Assembly: GCA_963931925.1 (NCBI GenBank)
Contig: OZ007569.1
Location: 22,713,662 to 22,777,661 of the forward strand
Direction: 5' to 3'
Length of the DNA stretch: 64,000 bases
Source of the DNA: Onchidella celtica
Taxonomy: Eukaryota; Mollusca; Gastropoda; Systellommatophora; Onchidiidae
Below, in pieces: positions 33,951-46,900 of this stretch; position 1 is the first letter of the stretch; the number at the start of each line of letters is the position of its first letter. The position numbers and the translations under genes are program-made. The notes under the pieces were generated by a model that saw only the letters and a program-made list of their open reading frames with translations, made no database searches and was not told the origin of the DNA.

Positions 33951-36900
33951 CACTGCATCTCATACTTTGACAAGTTGCAAAGTAGGTTTGTGTCATATTT
34001 CCTCCCCTCACACCCCACACCTTTGGTAAAATAGCCCACAGTACTTTTGCACACAAAGATTCTAGGCCACCGTTTACCGCTGAAGACAATCAAAAGGGTG
34101 TTATCAAATGAATGAGGAATTGAAATAGTTTGAAAGAAAGTGAAATCATTTTTTAACTTCATGTAAACTTCTGCAAATTTATGGAATCGTTTTCATTTGA
34201 GCCCTTATCATTTGGCCAACCCTAAATAGCTACTCAATGGATAAGTCGATCCCTCTTTGTCAAGAGCATTTGGCGTTGAGAATCCTATTTCTTCTATAGT
34301 ATGTGCGTTGGTGTAATCATTAATCATAGCTGTTCGTGCATTCTCAAAGAAGAGGATGCCTTAAATCCCTGCCAAATTCAAGATTTTCTTTGTTCCTGTA
34401 TTTACTACTATTATCTAAACGATATAAACCATTACATTTTGTTAAGTTACCCTTTCCCGTTTTCACTAAAGAACAGTGGGTTAACAGTCCGTGTTAACCA
34501 ACATAATTATTATGTGTAATGTCATAAGGCAAAAGGGAACTTTAATTACGCGTGGCACTCGCATTAGGTCTCGAATTCAGCTCGAAGTGGCAGAAATGAA
34601 AAACACGTACATGTAGGCCTACTTTTTATTTGTAATTCATTTAAAGTCTGTTGGCTGTGTGTTTATTTTGGCTTACTTTTCAACTTAGACTATAAAATAT
34701 GGTTTAATTATTAACTTAGAAAGTTATATGGTACTCGGTACGAAATAACCTGGAGTAAATTGCTATGGAAAGACGTGAGACGGGAATTAAAAGAAAGAGA
34801 GATCAGTTGAACGATGGATCGAACAAAGGAATGAAAATGTCAGTGGGAGAATTTCACGAGAGGGATTGGCTTTCAGGTGAATCCTCCGTTAGCTGCATGG
34901 GTTCTTGCTCAACCGCCAGAACGGTTCGTGAAATTCATGAGAGAAACTCCCGTTAACATGAACCACTCGACCTCTTATCTCATTTGAACAGCCTAAAGAA
35001 ATGATAATAGCATTATTGTTAGGCTACTAAATAAATTAATTAATGAATAAACAATTCCCCAGAACACTGTTTCTGTCTAGGTAAATAAACTTTCCTCCAA
35101 GCCACCACTATATTTATTATTTAAATTTCATTCACCGTGGAGAATGTGTATTTCTTTGAACGACAGCTCCAGGTTTCTTCTTCTTTCTTTCTTCACACAT
35201 AGCGATAGTTCAAGTAAAATAAAATGCAGCAGTAAATTATGACTTTTTGACTATAATATATATAAGTCTAAAATGTTGAGCTGTGGAACAATTATAATCA
35301 TGGACTATCGGAATTCAAGTGTCCATCGAGGCGAAATTATCAATATCATATAATTAATATAATGGAAGCAGTTATATAGCTTTGTGAAACATAGAATTCG
35401 GTCTATAATCGTCAATACATAGCAAATACCCACTCCTCCCCCCCCCCCACCCTGCCGCCGAACCAGCATGCTATGCAAAGAACTCTGCACGTATTAGGCT
35501 ACAAAGTGACTCAGCTGCGTGAGCCACCTGATTAATGTGAATTTACATAAAGAGGAGATTGGCCAAAGGGAGAGTCATGATGACCTTTCTAATATCATGT
35601 TATAGAGTGACTATAATGCCTTCACACTCAAAGATGAGGAGGAAAAAAAAAAGTTGATGACGTTACTGTGACATCAGTGAAGATGATGTGGCTAACGGTG
35701 AAGTTCCATATTATCAGAATCTTGTTCTTGTTGAGCACATGCACAAGAGAGATAATGTAATTAAATTTCACTTTCTTGCAGTCCGGAGTGGTTGCTAAAT
35801 AATATTAAGATCTCATTTTTCACATCTCTCATGCCTAAAATAACACGCCTCTTGCGAACAGACTCTCCATGGTATGAAAGCCGGCCAGTATTTTAGATGT
35901 TCTTCGTAGAAAATATTATGTGGCGTATAAAAATATATTACATAAGCGTAGTGGAATGTCATAACGGAGCGTGGTACAAGGGAGATTATTCATGAAAAAA
36001 GAATTGAATGTTTAAAGCACTACTGGTTCTTCTTCTTATTATTTCGGTCACCAAATCGAAATCTGCAGATTTGTTCTTTTAAGAAAGTCTACGGTTTTCT
36101 GCAGTTCTGGCAAAGCACCATAGAGTTTGACATTCAGCATGACCCATTATGACCACAGTAACGTTCAATAAAAGACTGAAAGTACGGAAAAGTAGAAATT
36201 TACACCACTGAAAGCAGATTATTTTAAATCATTAGCCAACGGCGTAGCACTAGGTTTATCATTCATGCCACTGAGCTTTGAGTAAAATATAATTTATATA
36301 TTATTATATCTATCTTCACTGAATATTTATGTCGTCCCAAGACAAAGTATAGGTTCTATCATCTATTCTATTATCAAACTAATGAGAGCCAAGATTAGAA
36401 CGACCACTGAGCTAGGAAAATTGTTTGACATCACTCCATATTAAAACGAATTATTTGTACATTTTTTAAAATATTAATTTTAGAGTGATGGAGATAACAG
36501 AAATCCAACAACCCACTGACGCCGGGCGGACGGAGCCTGGCCAAAGGTCAGCCAAAATTGTGCATGTCTGATATATTGTTCAGCAATAATAATGTAAAAC
36601 CGTTTTGTGGGGAAATGCCAATCAACTTAAGTGCATATAAATAATGCTAAAATCCCATGCAGTCTGGTAGCAAAAAACAAGTCACATTTGTTCATTCGCT
36701 GGGTTTTATGAAAAGAAAAAAAAATTGTATTTGATATCGTATCTGGCAATGTTATAACTGCTGCAAACTGTGCACTCCATTGATACTTGATTGTTTACCA
36801 ACTTCAAATGGCGTCACCGTTGAAATTAAACCAATCTCTTTCTAGACTTGACGCAAATCCGTGCCCAAATCTGTCAGGGTTCACATTTTTGGTAACGAGA

Positions 36901-36965
36901 AATTTTGACATGAAAAAAATTGTACATGCGTACTTTCTTCTCATTCATGGATGTGTTGCTTAAAC
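33951..36965. other. Intergenic, no gene seen
   Basis: No conserved frame. A small inverted repeat, GAATTTCACGA/TCGTGAAATTC, lies at 34,849 and 34,926. A poly-C tract is near 35,440. Confidence 0.4.
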
Positions 36966-36966
36966 T

Positions 36967-37330
36967 TTAGATCTAGAGTCTATCATGTTAGCTTACTAGA
37001 TCTAGATCTAGATCTAGATCTAGTCTACATGTAGATCTAGACTAGGCCTATTTCTGATCTAAGATTAGATCTAGAATCTAGGTCTTAGATCTCTAGATCT
37101 AGATCTAGATAGTAGATCTATGCCTAGATCTTTTGACCAACCAAGCTTATTATTAGGTTCTAGCGTCGTATTTTAACCCAGTAGCCATTAAACCCAATTG
37201 TCATTAATGAAAAGACATGCGGGATAACTTTGTGATAGAAACCAGTGGGCACTAGTACTACTAGAATCTAGTAGCCTACTAGTCTACATAATAACTAGTT
37301 GTCTAGTACTAGATCTAGATCTAGTAGTAG
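36967..37330. repeat. (AGATCT)n / CTAG-rich microsatellite
   Basis: Interrupted runs of TAGATC/AGATCT at 36,967-37,130 and ACTAG/AGATCT mixtures at 37,250-37,330. All are near-palindromic. It lies 0.5-0.8 kb upstream of the predicted start of the RADX-like gene, so it may border its promoter. Confidence 0.85.
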
Positions 37331-37782
37331 GTTTGGTGGTGCGGCTGCTTCAGTCTGCCATCTTAACACTTCAGCGGCTGATTTGACACTGGTCGATACC
37401 AAATTGTAAAGTGTGCGGGTATACGGATTCCCAATCCCACAAGGAGGCAACTTTTTTGTTTTAGTTTAGGAGTGGCTGTGCATAGCGGGTTGTAGGTGGT
37501 GAAGCTCCCCTGGGGAGTTAGTCCTCTAGAGGGATGTTTTATAATGCGCGGCTCAATGATTCCCTGCAGAGCATAGACCATAGCATCGAGAGTATCGATC
37601 CCACTGACCTAGAATCTGCCAAAACATGAAAATGACAGACCATTTCGGGACCACCAAATGCTACTAGTGGCTAGTGCCGACCCATGACTAGAAAGAGCCA
37701 TTCAAACAAAAGCACAACAGCATGAGTCTGAGTGTCAGAAACACCTTACCTGCCAGTCTGTCTTATCGTTTATCTTGTCAAA

Positions 37783-37908
37783 ATGGGCAGTGAATCAAAG
37801 CAGTGCATACAGGACAGACAAAGCAAATCAGTTGATAATAAACAAAAAATGACAGTCTTGGACTCGGTACTGCTACAGTTTATATATCAGGAGTTTGCAT
37901 TTCCAGGA
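37783..37908 (+). CDS. RADX: RADX-like exon 1 (residues 1-42)
   Basis: ATG in the context TCAAAATGGG gives MGSESKQC and then SVLLQFIYQEFAFPG before the donor GTGTGA. Phase 0 fits exon 2. It is chosen because it is the only nearby frame joining sensibly. An upstream non-coding exon is possible. Confidence 0.5.
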
Positions 37909-40900
37909 GTGTGAAAGAATAATGTCTATATGTATCAATTGTGCTTCCAGAAGGTGACAGAAGTGCAGAAATGATCACAATAATATGCTCTTCTAGGAAG
38001 CACACATAGAAACATCCATTTGTAGAAAATTTGTAAAAAATTCTGAATGAAATGTTGCTGAGCTTTGTCCATAAGCTTTTCATGTCATTCTAATCATTAA
38101 TGTCAGAGCTATTTTGTATAATAAATCTAACTTAAACCTTGTTTTATATTGTTCAACAGGTTTTGGAGATTTCACGATATTATCCTGAGCCCAGCTTTAG
38201 CAAACGCTATGGCATTGATGCCTGCCATTTTTGGGATATATTTGACCTTACGCTGAGTGATAGGCAGCACAGACGAAAAGTTGTTTTGACTGCAGATGCA
38301 AAAATTAAACAAAAGGTAGCAAGGTGGAAAAAATCTCTTATTTCTTTTTCAGGTATCATTTGACAATGGGAACGCAGTCATGATCTTCTTTCTCAGTTTG
38401 CTGACTTTGCCAAGAAATGTCATAAGAGTTAACTTTCTATCAGTGTTTGATAGTCATGTAAACATAAATATGTTGACAGTACCAGCTAAAGAAGTAGTAT
38501 GATTTCTGTTAGTGTTAGTGTATTCATTTCTTGTTGTCAGATGAGATAGTTTGTGAATGAAAGAAATGGTGATGCAAGCTACCAGCGACACTAAAAAAAA
38601 ATACTCATTTGAAATTAAATTCTTACAAGTTTTCATTTTCCTAGAATATCTCAGAGCATTTTGGCGTAGAGGATAATATACAGGGTTAGTTTTCCCACCT
38701 AGAAAATTCTTTATAAATTTCAGTTATCGCTTTTGACAGAGATGACTGTGGTTCACTGTTCTAACACCATTATTATGCAGAGAAAGATTTGGAATAGGGA
38801 GGAAGGGCAGTACTAGGGATAGTTTTTCACCATGGTATTATTTCACCGTGAAGAAATTTTCATCGTATGCGCAATCTTGACTATAAAGAAATAATTTTTT
38901 ATCTTGTATTTGGCAGCTTGCTCATTTTACACACCTTTTAGGTTCATCCAGGCTGTGCTGTCACATTGCTGAAAGTCGCACATTTTTGTGAGGAGACCAG
39001 CATTGATCGAGAGACTGTCATTATTGTACAGCAGCTGGAAGTAGTCCAGGATCACAGTGAGAATGTGACAGGTTTGACATGTTTGATCATACTGTGCTAA
39101 TTTAATGCAGCCTAATTAGGTGTAAATACGAGCATGCAATGTCTTGCATCAACTGTTGTACACACTAGGTACGGAGCGGTGGTTGGTCGGTGCTCCTGGT
39201 ATGGTCTCCTGCTGTTTTATCTTTCTGTTATATTCTGTCAATCGTCTTGCTTCTAACTTCCATGCACAATATGGCCATTATCAGGTCGATGTGTTTTCTC
39301 TTAACTCACACTCAAACCAGGTGCAAAACAAGGCTGGCTAGCTTTATACTGTTAAATTTGGTAGCCATTTTTGGCAACAAGTTTGTGATGTGATATTTTA
39401 ATAAAATGAATAGAGCTTTAACTTACCATTGGACAACGTGATAACTAGTGTGACATCTTTCAAAAGCAAAACATTAGCCATTACGCCAGCAGTGTAAGTC
39501 AAATCATAGCTTTTTACAATTATTTATATAGTTTATATATTTAAGCAGCTCTATTCAAAAGAACATTGAATCATATTATAAAGGATGTAAGGCCTGCAAT
39601 GTAATCATAAAATGCTTTTCAACCATTGAGCCTTAAATTCTACAAAATATCATAGTACTCATAGACAGAAGTAAAAGTGTACATGGACATACTTTGAAAG
39701 GTCTAGAAGTTTGCTTTATTTTTAATACTTTCGTTGATTTTGAGCCGCAACTGAGTTGAACAGAAGAAAGCGTTCTGACATTTTGAGCGGGAAAAAAAAG
39801 ACGCATTTTCTTCGAGTACAATTAATACGTATGACAGGAGATTTCATTCTGAGTTCTAAGGCTCAGACAATACATTAGTGAAAGAAAATCAGCTTTTATA
39901 CCATATCTGTGTATCCCCGAGTCATCATGTCGACTAGTAAGCCTAAAAATATTAACGAAATTGTTCAAATATTTGAATACATAAATGTGAAACTGTATCA
40001 AGGAATTTATGGGCGCATTCATAAATTTATGGGAATTCATGTTGCTGTAATGTTATCAGTTTTGAAACTTGGCTTCTTTTAAGTGCCCTTATAAAATATC
40101 CGGGGTATCAGTCCATTGTTTTTTAATACGCGGTATTTCTTACATGCATCATGTATTGAAGAGCATACCTGTTGTTGCTTTATTTTTCTACTGTGAACTT
40201 TTTCAGGTCCAAAATTTTGTCTGAAAGTATTATTATTGATTAAATTTCTGTTTTTCTGCAGGGCTGAAAAATCTTCCTTGGACTCCAATACATTATTCTC
40301 GTCAGAAAGAGAATGTTCCTATAGCCTCTTTCAGACCTTATTATGCAGATGAGTGGACATTCAATGTGGACTATGCAAAGCTGGAATTAAATAGAGGTAG
40401 AAAATTGGTTTCTATGAGACAAAATGTTATGTGGGAATTCTTGTATACCATGAAATATCTTTTTTGATTAAAAATTTGATGTCCACTGAATTTTAGTTGC
40501 ATTTACATGCAAGTTAAATCTGTGTCATTTACTTGTTGCTTAATTTCTGTCATGTTAAGTGTTTAAAGAGGAATGTTTGCCATTTCTTCCAGCACACTGA
40601 TGGGTATTTGATAATCATGCTACAGTAGATTCCACCTTATCAGTATAAGATCGAAGGGTTTACTATGGCATGTTATAGAACCAAAGTTTTAATTTTTCTC
40701 TTGATGTTATATATTTAATCATCACCAGACTTACATGCTCTTTCACATAGATGAACTGTGCAAATAAAGAATTCACACCTACAGGTTTATTTCTGTTTTA
40801 TAACTTCAGCCACACACTGTCCACTCAGCACCATCGACCTGTCAGAAGTCTACTCAATCAGGGATGTTATCACCAAAAAAGTGTCTCAGTACCGCAAACC

Positions 40901-43900
40901 TTCAGTGTTAGTCAAAGTCATGAGGAAATCTCGTCTTATTCATTATGTAACCAAAACCAAAGAGGACAAATGGCCCTTTCTGGTAAATATTATTCTTGCC
41001 TTTATCATTTTCTATTGTGAATTTGAATAAGCAGGCCATTCTTTATTCTTTGAATGTCATCTTTGCAATAGTAAAGAGTCATGTTTGTTGTGTATATCTT
41101 CAGTTTGTTGAGATTTATTATTTGACTGTAAAGTTCCTCATGTCTTTTCATGATGAAAAAGACATTTACCATTTACAGTGTTCAATCTTGTTGCACACAA
41201 TGCAAGCAAGGCAAGGTGTCTATAAAATCCTGGTGCAGTTTAATGCAAGATGAAAGACTATAATTTGTAACAGAGATTTTATTTATCCAATTTTTAGCAT
41301 CTGCCATCTTAGATCTTTTAAGTTTCAAAATATTTTCTTTGGTTTTGGATAGACAGCATTTATGATTTTGATATGCCATAAAATGTACAGTTATTTGTTA
41401 GTTGTAGTAATTTTATTATCTCTGATGGGTCATGAGGATCAAAATAAGTGAATTTCTTTGTTCATGTAAAGTTTGAATATGTTTTTACAGATTTTTTCTT
41501 TACAGTTCATCTATAATAAGATAATGTAAAATTACAGAGTGACTGTTTTGGGCCTGTGGACAAATTACATTTCGTCTGTGCAATGGATTTTAGGGAAAGT
41601 GTATGTGTTAGAATTAGGGTGAGGGTTGGAACTACAACAGTATTTATGCTTGCCATAAGAACCTTTTTAGTAGGAAGATGGCTTCAGTAATGTTTTTGGA
41701 AGCAGTCCAGTAATTGGTCACAGAAAAGCTTATTTTGAGCATTTTTGTTATATTATGGCTTGCACCTGAAAGCTACTGGCATTTAAAAAATTACACCAGG
41801 ACTTAATAGAACTCCTTGTGCTGACTTTTCCAGCTGCCCCTGGTTATAGCTGATCAATCGGGCTGGTGTGCTGCTGTGCTGTGGAACAGACTTAGTGTGG
41901 AATGTGTGCATGAGTGAGTACATACCTTACAGTCTGTTTCGCACTTGAATTTATAAGGATCATGTTCAATTACGCCAATTGGCAAAGAGTGTGCAAATTA
42001 AACAGCCACTGGTGATGGATTGCTATGTGTTTGTGACAATTGTACCGGTAAATAAAAAAATGGTTTAACTCCACTTTTGAAAGAAGTAAAGCTAATCTTA
42101 TGGGCATGTACAGAATCTTCCAATCTTTCACTGGAATGAAGATCTAACTCCCCAAAGAGAAGAAGTAAATGATTGTTTTATGTCCTTTTCATTCATCATT
42201 TTTTTTTTTTTCAGATTTCAAGGTGGCAGCATTGTTCATTTTACTTTAACGTCTTTTGTGCTCAGCTGCATACATTCCCTCAGGATTTAACGTTCATGAG
42301 AATTTAAATAAAAATGTACTCTTCATTTTTATTTTTCAGTTTACAAGAGGGCAGCATTGTTCTCTTAAGCAATTTCCGTGTCAAGACCAGTTTACTCCAC
42401 AACCAGAAGTCATTCTTTAGTCCACCTGAGGGCACAGTGATGTATAAGAGTGAATTGAGTCTGGACAGTCATCATCCGAAAACAGAACTCAAAATGGTAG
42501 ATGTTGAACCAGATGATGACATAGACCAGCTCAGATTTCCTTTGCTTGAAACGTGCCTGATGACCAGAAAAAATCTGATGTAAATTTTGAAAATTATTTT
42601 ATAACTCATTCCCTACAATAACTTTTGTGGGCATGACAGGAACTCTCAGTAATGTCAGTTTGAAATTTAGTATTGGTTCAAAGATGTTTTTTTCTTTCAC
42701 TCAGTATGAACACAAGACATAATAAATTATACATCAAAATCAAGGAAAATGAATGAACTAGGATAGGATTCAATATTTCAAAAAGTTGGCATAGATATTA
42801 GTGTTGGAAAATTGGTGTCTATTCAAGCCGAATATTTGGCTTCCGCAGTGAAGCCAAAACGCATGAGCTGAATATTCGGCTCACTGTAGTCGATGAGTTA
42901 TTTGCTTTTTATTCATAGCAGTCATTTAGTATTGAGTAAAACAAAGCTCGTCAGTACTTTGATTGTGGGATTTGGAAGTCCCAAGGTGAAATTTCAGAGC
43001 CATGTTTGTTGTCAACAGAACATTTTAAATCCAGATGTCTTAAATTACTGCAGATTTGTGGATTTGTGTTGTTTTTGTCTTTAATGTGGATGGTGTACCT
43101 TATTTTTACTGATAGTTTTTGGTATACTTTTACTAACTGCAATTTCCAATCTGAGAAGATATTGTGTAGTTCAAATGAACATAAAATGACCACTGTAAAG
43201 TCTGTTATATCTGTTAAGCTGTTCTACCTGAGTGAGGATATTTTCTGCAGCTCAAATGAAATAAAATAATCAATGTGAAGTCCGTTTTCATCCCTTCACT
43301 GTTCCTTAAGACTCTGGTAACTTGAATATTTAAAAAATTGAGTTTTATATATGTGTGGTGGCCTAGGAAAAGGGTGGAATTGTAGCAAATTTCACTTTGT
43401 TAGTTTTTTTGTGGTTTCTGAAACTAGATCTTTTTCTGAAAACTGTGGTTTTAAAATTTTTTATTTATCTTGTCTAGTTTTTTTTAAAATGAATTTTTTA
43501 AGATGCCAGGTCACAGAACATAAAAACTGAAAAAACGGACTTTAAAGATTGTGCAAATTATTTATTTTGCTAAAACAGCAAAAAATCAACAATACATAAC
43601 AATTTAGTACACAGACATGAAGCGAAAGTTACTATTTAATTGTCAGCAATAACACCAAGCAGGCCATTTCTATTGGTTGTATTTAGGTTTGATTGAGAAG
43701 ACCGGCAATGAATAATTCTTCTCTCTCTCCAGTCGCCATTTTGAAGAATGTAAACAAATGAAAAGTAGTAACCAAAATAAAGCCGTTTTTTAAAATAATT
43801 TCAAACTTTAGTAGAGTACTTTATTGATTTATTTTTGAATTTAAAAAGAATAATTTTTACTAAAATTATACATTTGATATTCAATAATAATGATTTGTTG

Positions 43901-46900
43901 ATAAAAATTGAACAAAACTTTCAATTTTTTTTTGAAGCGGAACTTGATCTTCCACCTCCGGTTTTTGAATGCGCAGTGAATCAGTGTGTACTGTATTCAT
44001 GCGCAGGTGTGCCAGTTAGAATGTGGATGAAATTTCCGACAGATTGATGTGCAACATGTCGATTTGTATGGGTTCTTCATTGCAAAATTGTGGTGCAATG
44101 TCCGCACGTCAAATCAGAAATCCAGATAATCAATAGGCCTTGGAAATCTTCAAATTAAACACATTTATAGTTAGTGTTGCAAGTTGATATTTTCCAGATC
44201 ATTAGATAAATGGCTTAAAAACAGAAAACAACCAATATCTCAAAATTGACCTCCGACCCCAAAAAACTTATTTTGCCTATAATCTCTGCAAGCTGAATTG
44301 GGACAATTCCAAGCTTTTCTCAGACCACCACACATATGTTCAGCTACATCGAATAAACTTGGTTCAAGATCCCTGAGCTGAAAATCATCGAATAGCAAGC
44401 TTTCATAAAGTCATCGTCACTAGACCTGTTTTGCTAAAATAAAACCTTTTTTTTGCTTCTCCTGAAAAATAGTCAAACCAAATTACTGCAGTTTTAGGGA
44501 AAGATGACGATCTGTTCAGTCATTTTATCCAAGGGAGGATATTTTGTATAGTTCAAATGAATTTAAAATAGCCAGTCCAAAGTCTGTTTATGTGTGTTTG
44601 ATTGTTTTGCCTGACTGAGTTATAAATGGCAAAACTTGTTATGTTTCAGCTCAGTTCCTGACTTTTCTGTTGTGGATGTTGCAGGGGTGATAACCTTTGT
44701 AGGTCGAGTGGAAAGAGAACCAAAGAAAGGTTTGATATGGTAGTGAGAAATAAACAAAACTGGTTTTAACTTTTTTTAAGCATGTGTGGAGAGACAGCTC
44801 CAGAAAACTTGGGTGTCAAAGATTTCTCTTTCTGACTGGTTTGGTGGGTGTTGTGGGTTAAAAAATCCATATAGGATGAGTGTAGAAAGAATGAAGGTTT
44901 CTCACCATTTGCTGAATGTGTTGGTAGTAATTAAGAGTGAGGTTCAGATAATCATCCAGATCATGAGGGACAACCATAAGGGGGAGAGGGGGGAGGAGAG
45001 AGAGAGAGACTGTTTCAATGCTCAGTGTAGGACATGAAGTTTGTTTGACAGTGTAGACAAAGTAAACATTTTTAAAAGCCCGAGTTTGGTGTGTTTTGTC
45101 AATAGTAGATGTTTTCAATATCTTTTCAAACTTTCCTTTCAGCATCTGGGTCTCAGGAAGACAGTGGTGGATTCTTCTATCGCCGATGGATACATTTGAG
45201 GGACGTTTCTATGGAAGATCCCATCATTCTGTTAGTTTATTCTGGAGATCAGGTAATTCATTATATATCTTTTTCCTGAGCTTTTCATCCTTTCTCCATT
45301 TTCATTATCCTTACCGCAAAACAATGAAAATTTTTAATTTGGATCAGATAAGATGTGAGTTTGTTTGTAGCTGTTTGTGAGCCATGAGATGCCAATAGAG
45401 AATGGACCCTGAAATATTTGAATGATGAAATGGAATTTTCTTTAGACTCAAGGTAAGTTTTTGAGGATAATAAATTTCAGCGTTAGGAATGGCCAAATTT
45501 TCATAATCGTCTTCAGTACTTACACTGCAAATGAGTAAGAATTTGGTGTGTATTATAAGGATTCAGTACTTTGCATTGCAGAGGAATAAGAAGTTCATGT
45601 AAACTGTAAAGATTATATTATATCACCACCGTTTTACATTCACTTTATAAGTTAATTTTTCAAAATTTCATATTGATATACGAAAAAAAAATCATCTTGA
45701 ATGCCTTTGTGGAAAGTGTATTTGGCTCATGTTGTTGCGTTTTTTGTTTTTCGAAAGGAGACATCTGATTACTGGAATATTGAAGCAAAAAGTTATTTTT
45801 TGTTTTTAAAGCAAATGTTATCATCGAATCGTCCGTTGGCATTGGAACCTTGTTAAAACTAATCCCAAAAGTTTGTGACTGGTGTTAAGGGACAGTGGTA
45901 CCATGCAGCTGAGCAGTGAAAACAGCTTGGTATTTACTTTATTTGGCTTTGCAATTAGACAACAGAACAACAGAATTTGCTGTTAGGCTAGTTTTAACAA
46001 CTACAAGGTTCCAAGAACTGACCAATGAAATGTAAAACTGTCAGCAGAGACATTAGTTTGATATTTTTAACTCTCTTTTCAGAAAGACGTATTCTTGAAT
46101 CTTAGCCCCGGTAAGTGCCTATTGTGCAGACATGTTCTCACCAACCAACAGTTGTCTGAAGTGAAATCCTCTCGACACAAACGACACGGATGGGTGACTA
46201 CAACAACAAATTCATGGGTTGGTGTTTTGATGCTCGAATAGTCAACGTTGGCTAAGGTGTTAAGTATGAATTGATGTGGTACAAGAGTGTACAGTATCAC
46301 TGATGTTCAGGTGTCCACTTTCAGTGGAAGACAATGTTGCATGTACAACAGAGAGAGGGAATGAGGCAGAGTTAGATGGAGAAAAAATGGAAAACAAGTT
46401 TTAAACATGATGTATTGTACCATGAGGCACATTATCACTGATGTCCAGGTGTCCACTTTCATTGGAAGACAGGTGCTGTATGTACTAAAGAAAAAGTGAG
46501 AGAGAATGAGGTAGTCAGAAAGAAAGTGGAAGACCATTAATATGTAGTAAGAACAAGAAGGAAAAAGAATGAGAGTGAATCAGAGAGGGAGAGTGGAAAC
46601 TTGGAGAAATGAAAGTCATATCATTTTGTGAGGAAAGGGAACTGATAAAATAAATTTATTTGTGTATTTACAAACAAAATAGACTAATCATGCAATCAAC
46701 AAATTACTGTGTATTTACTTATCCGATATCAGTTTATCCACTTCCCATGTTCTCATTATGGTGGATCAGTATTTACCTGTCAGGAAAGGTAGAGATCTAT
46801 TTTGCAAGAAAGAGTGAAACATTTTATTTTTAATTGCAATGTACAGTCTGTTGATTGCTCTACTGCAGAATGTCAGAATGCCCAAGCAATGCTATGTATG

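Noticed and set aside
34765-34956. A 63-codon basic frame with a small inverted repeat
   Set aside because: Too short, with no domain; the inverted repeat is only 11 bp.
37363-37581. A 72-codon minus-strand frame near the RADX start
   Set aside because: No recognised domain; could be a divergent first exon, but nothing supports it.
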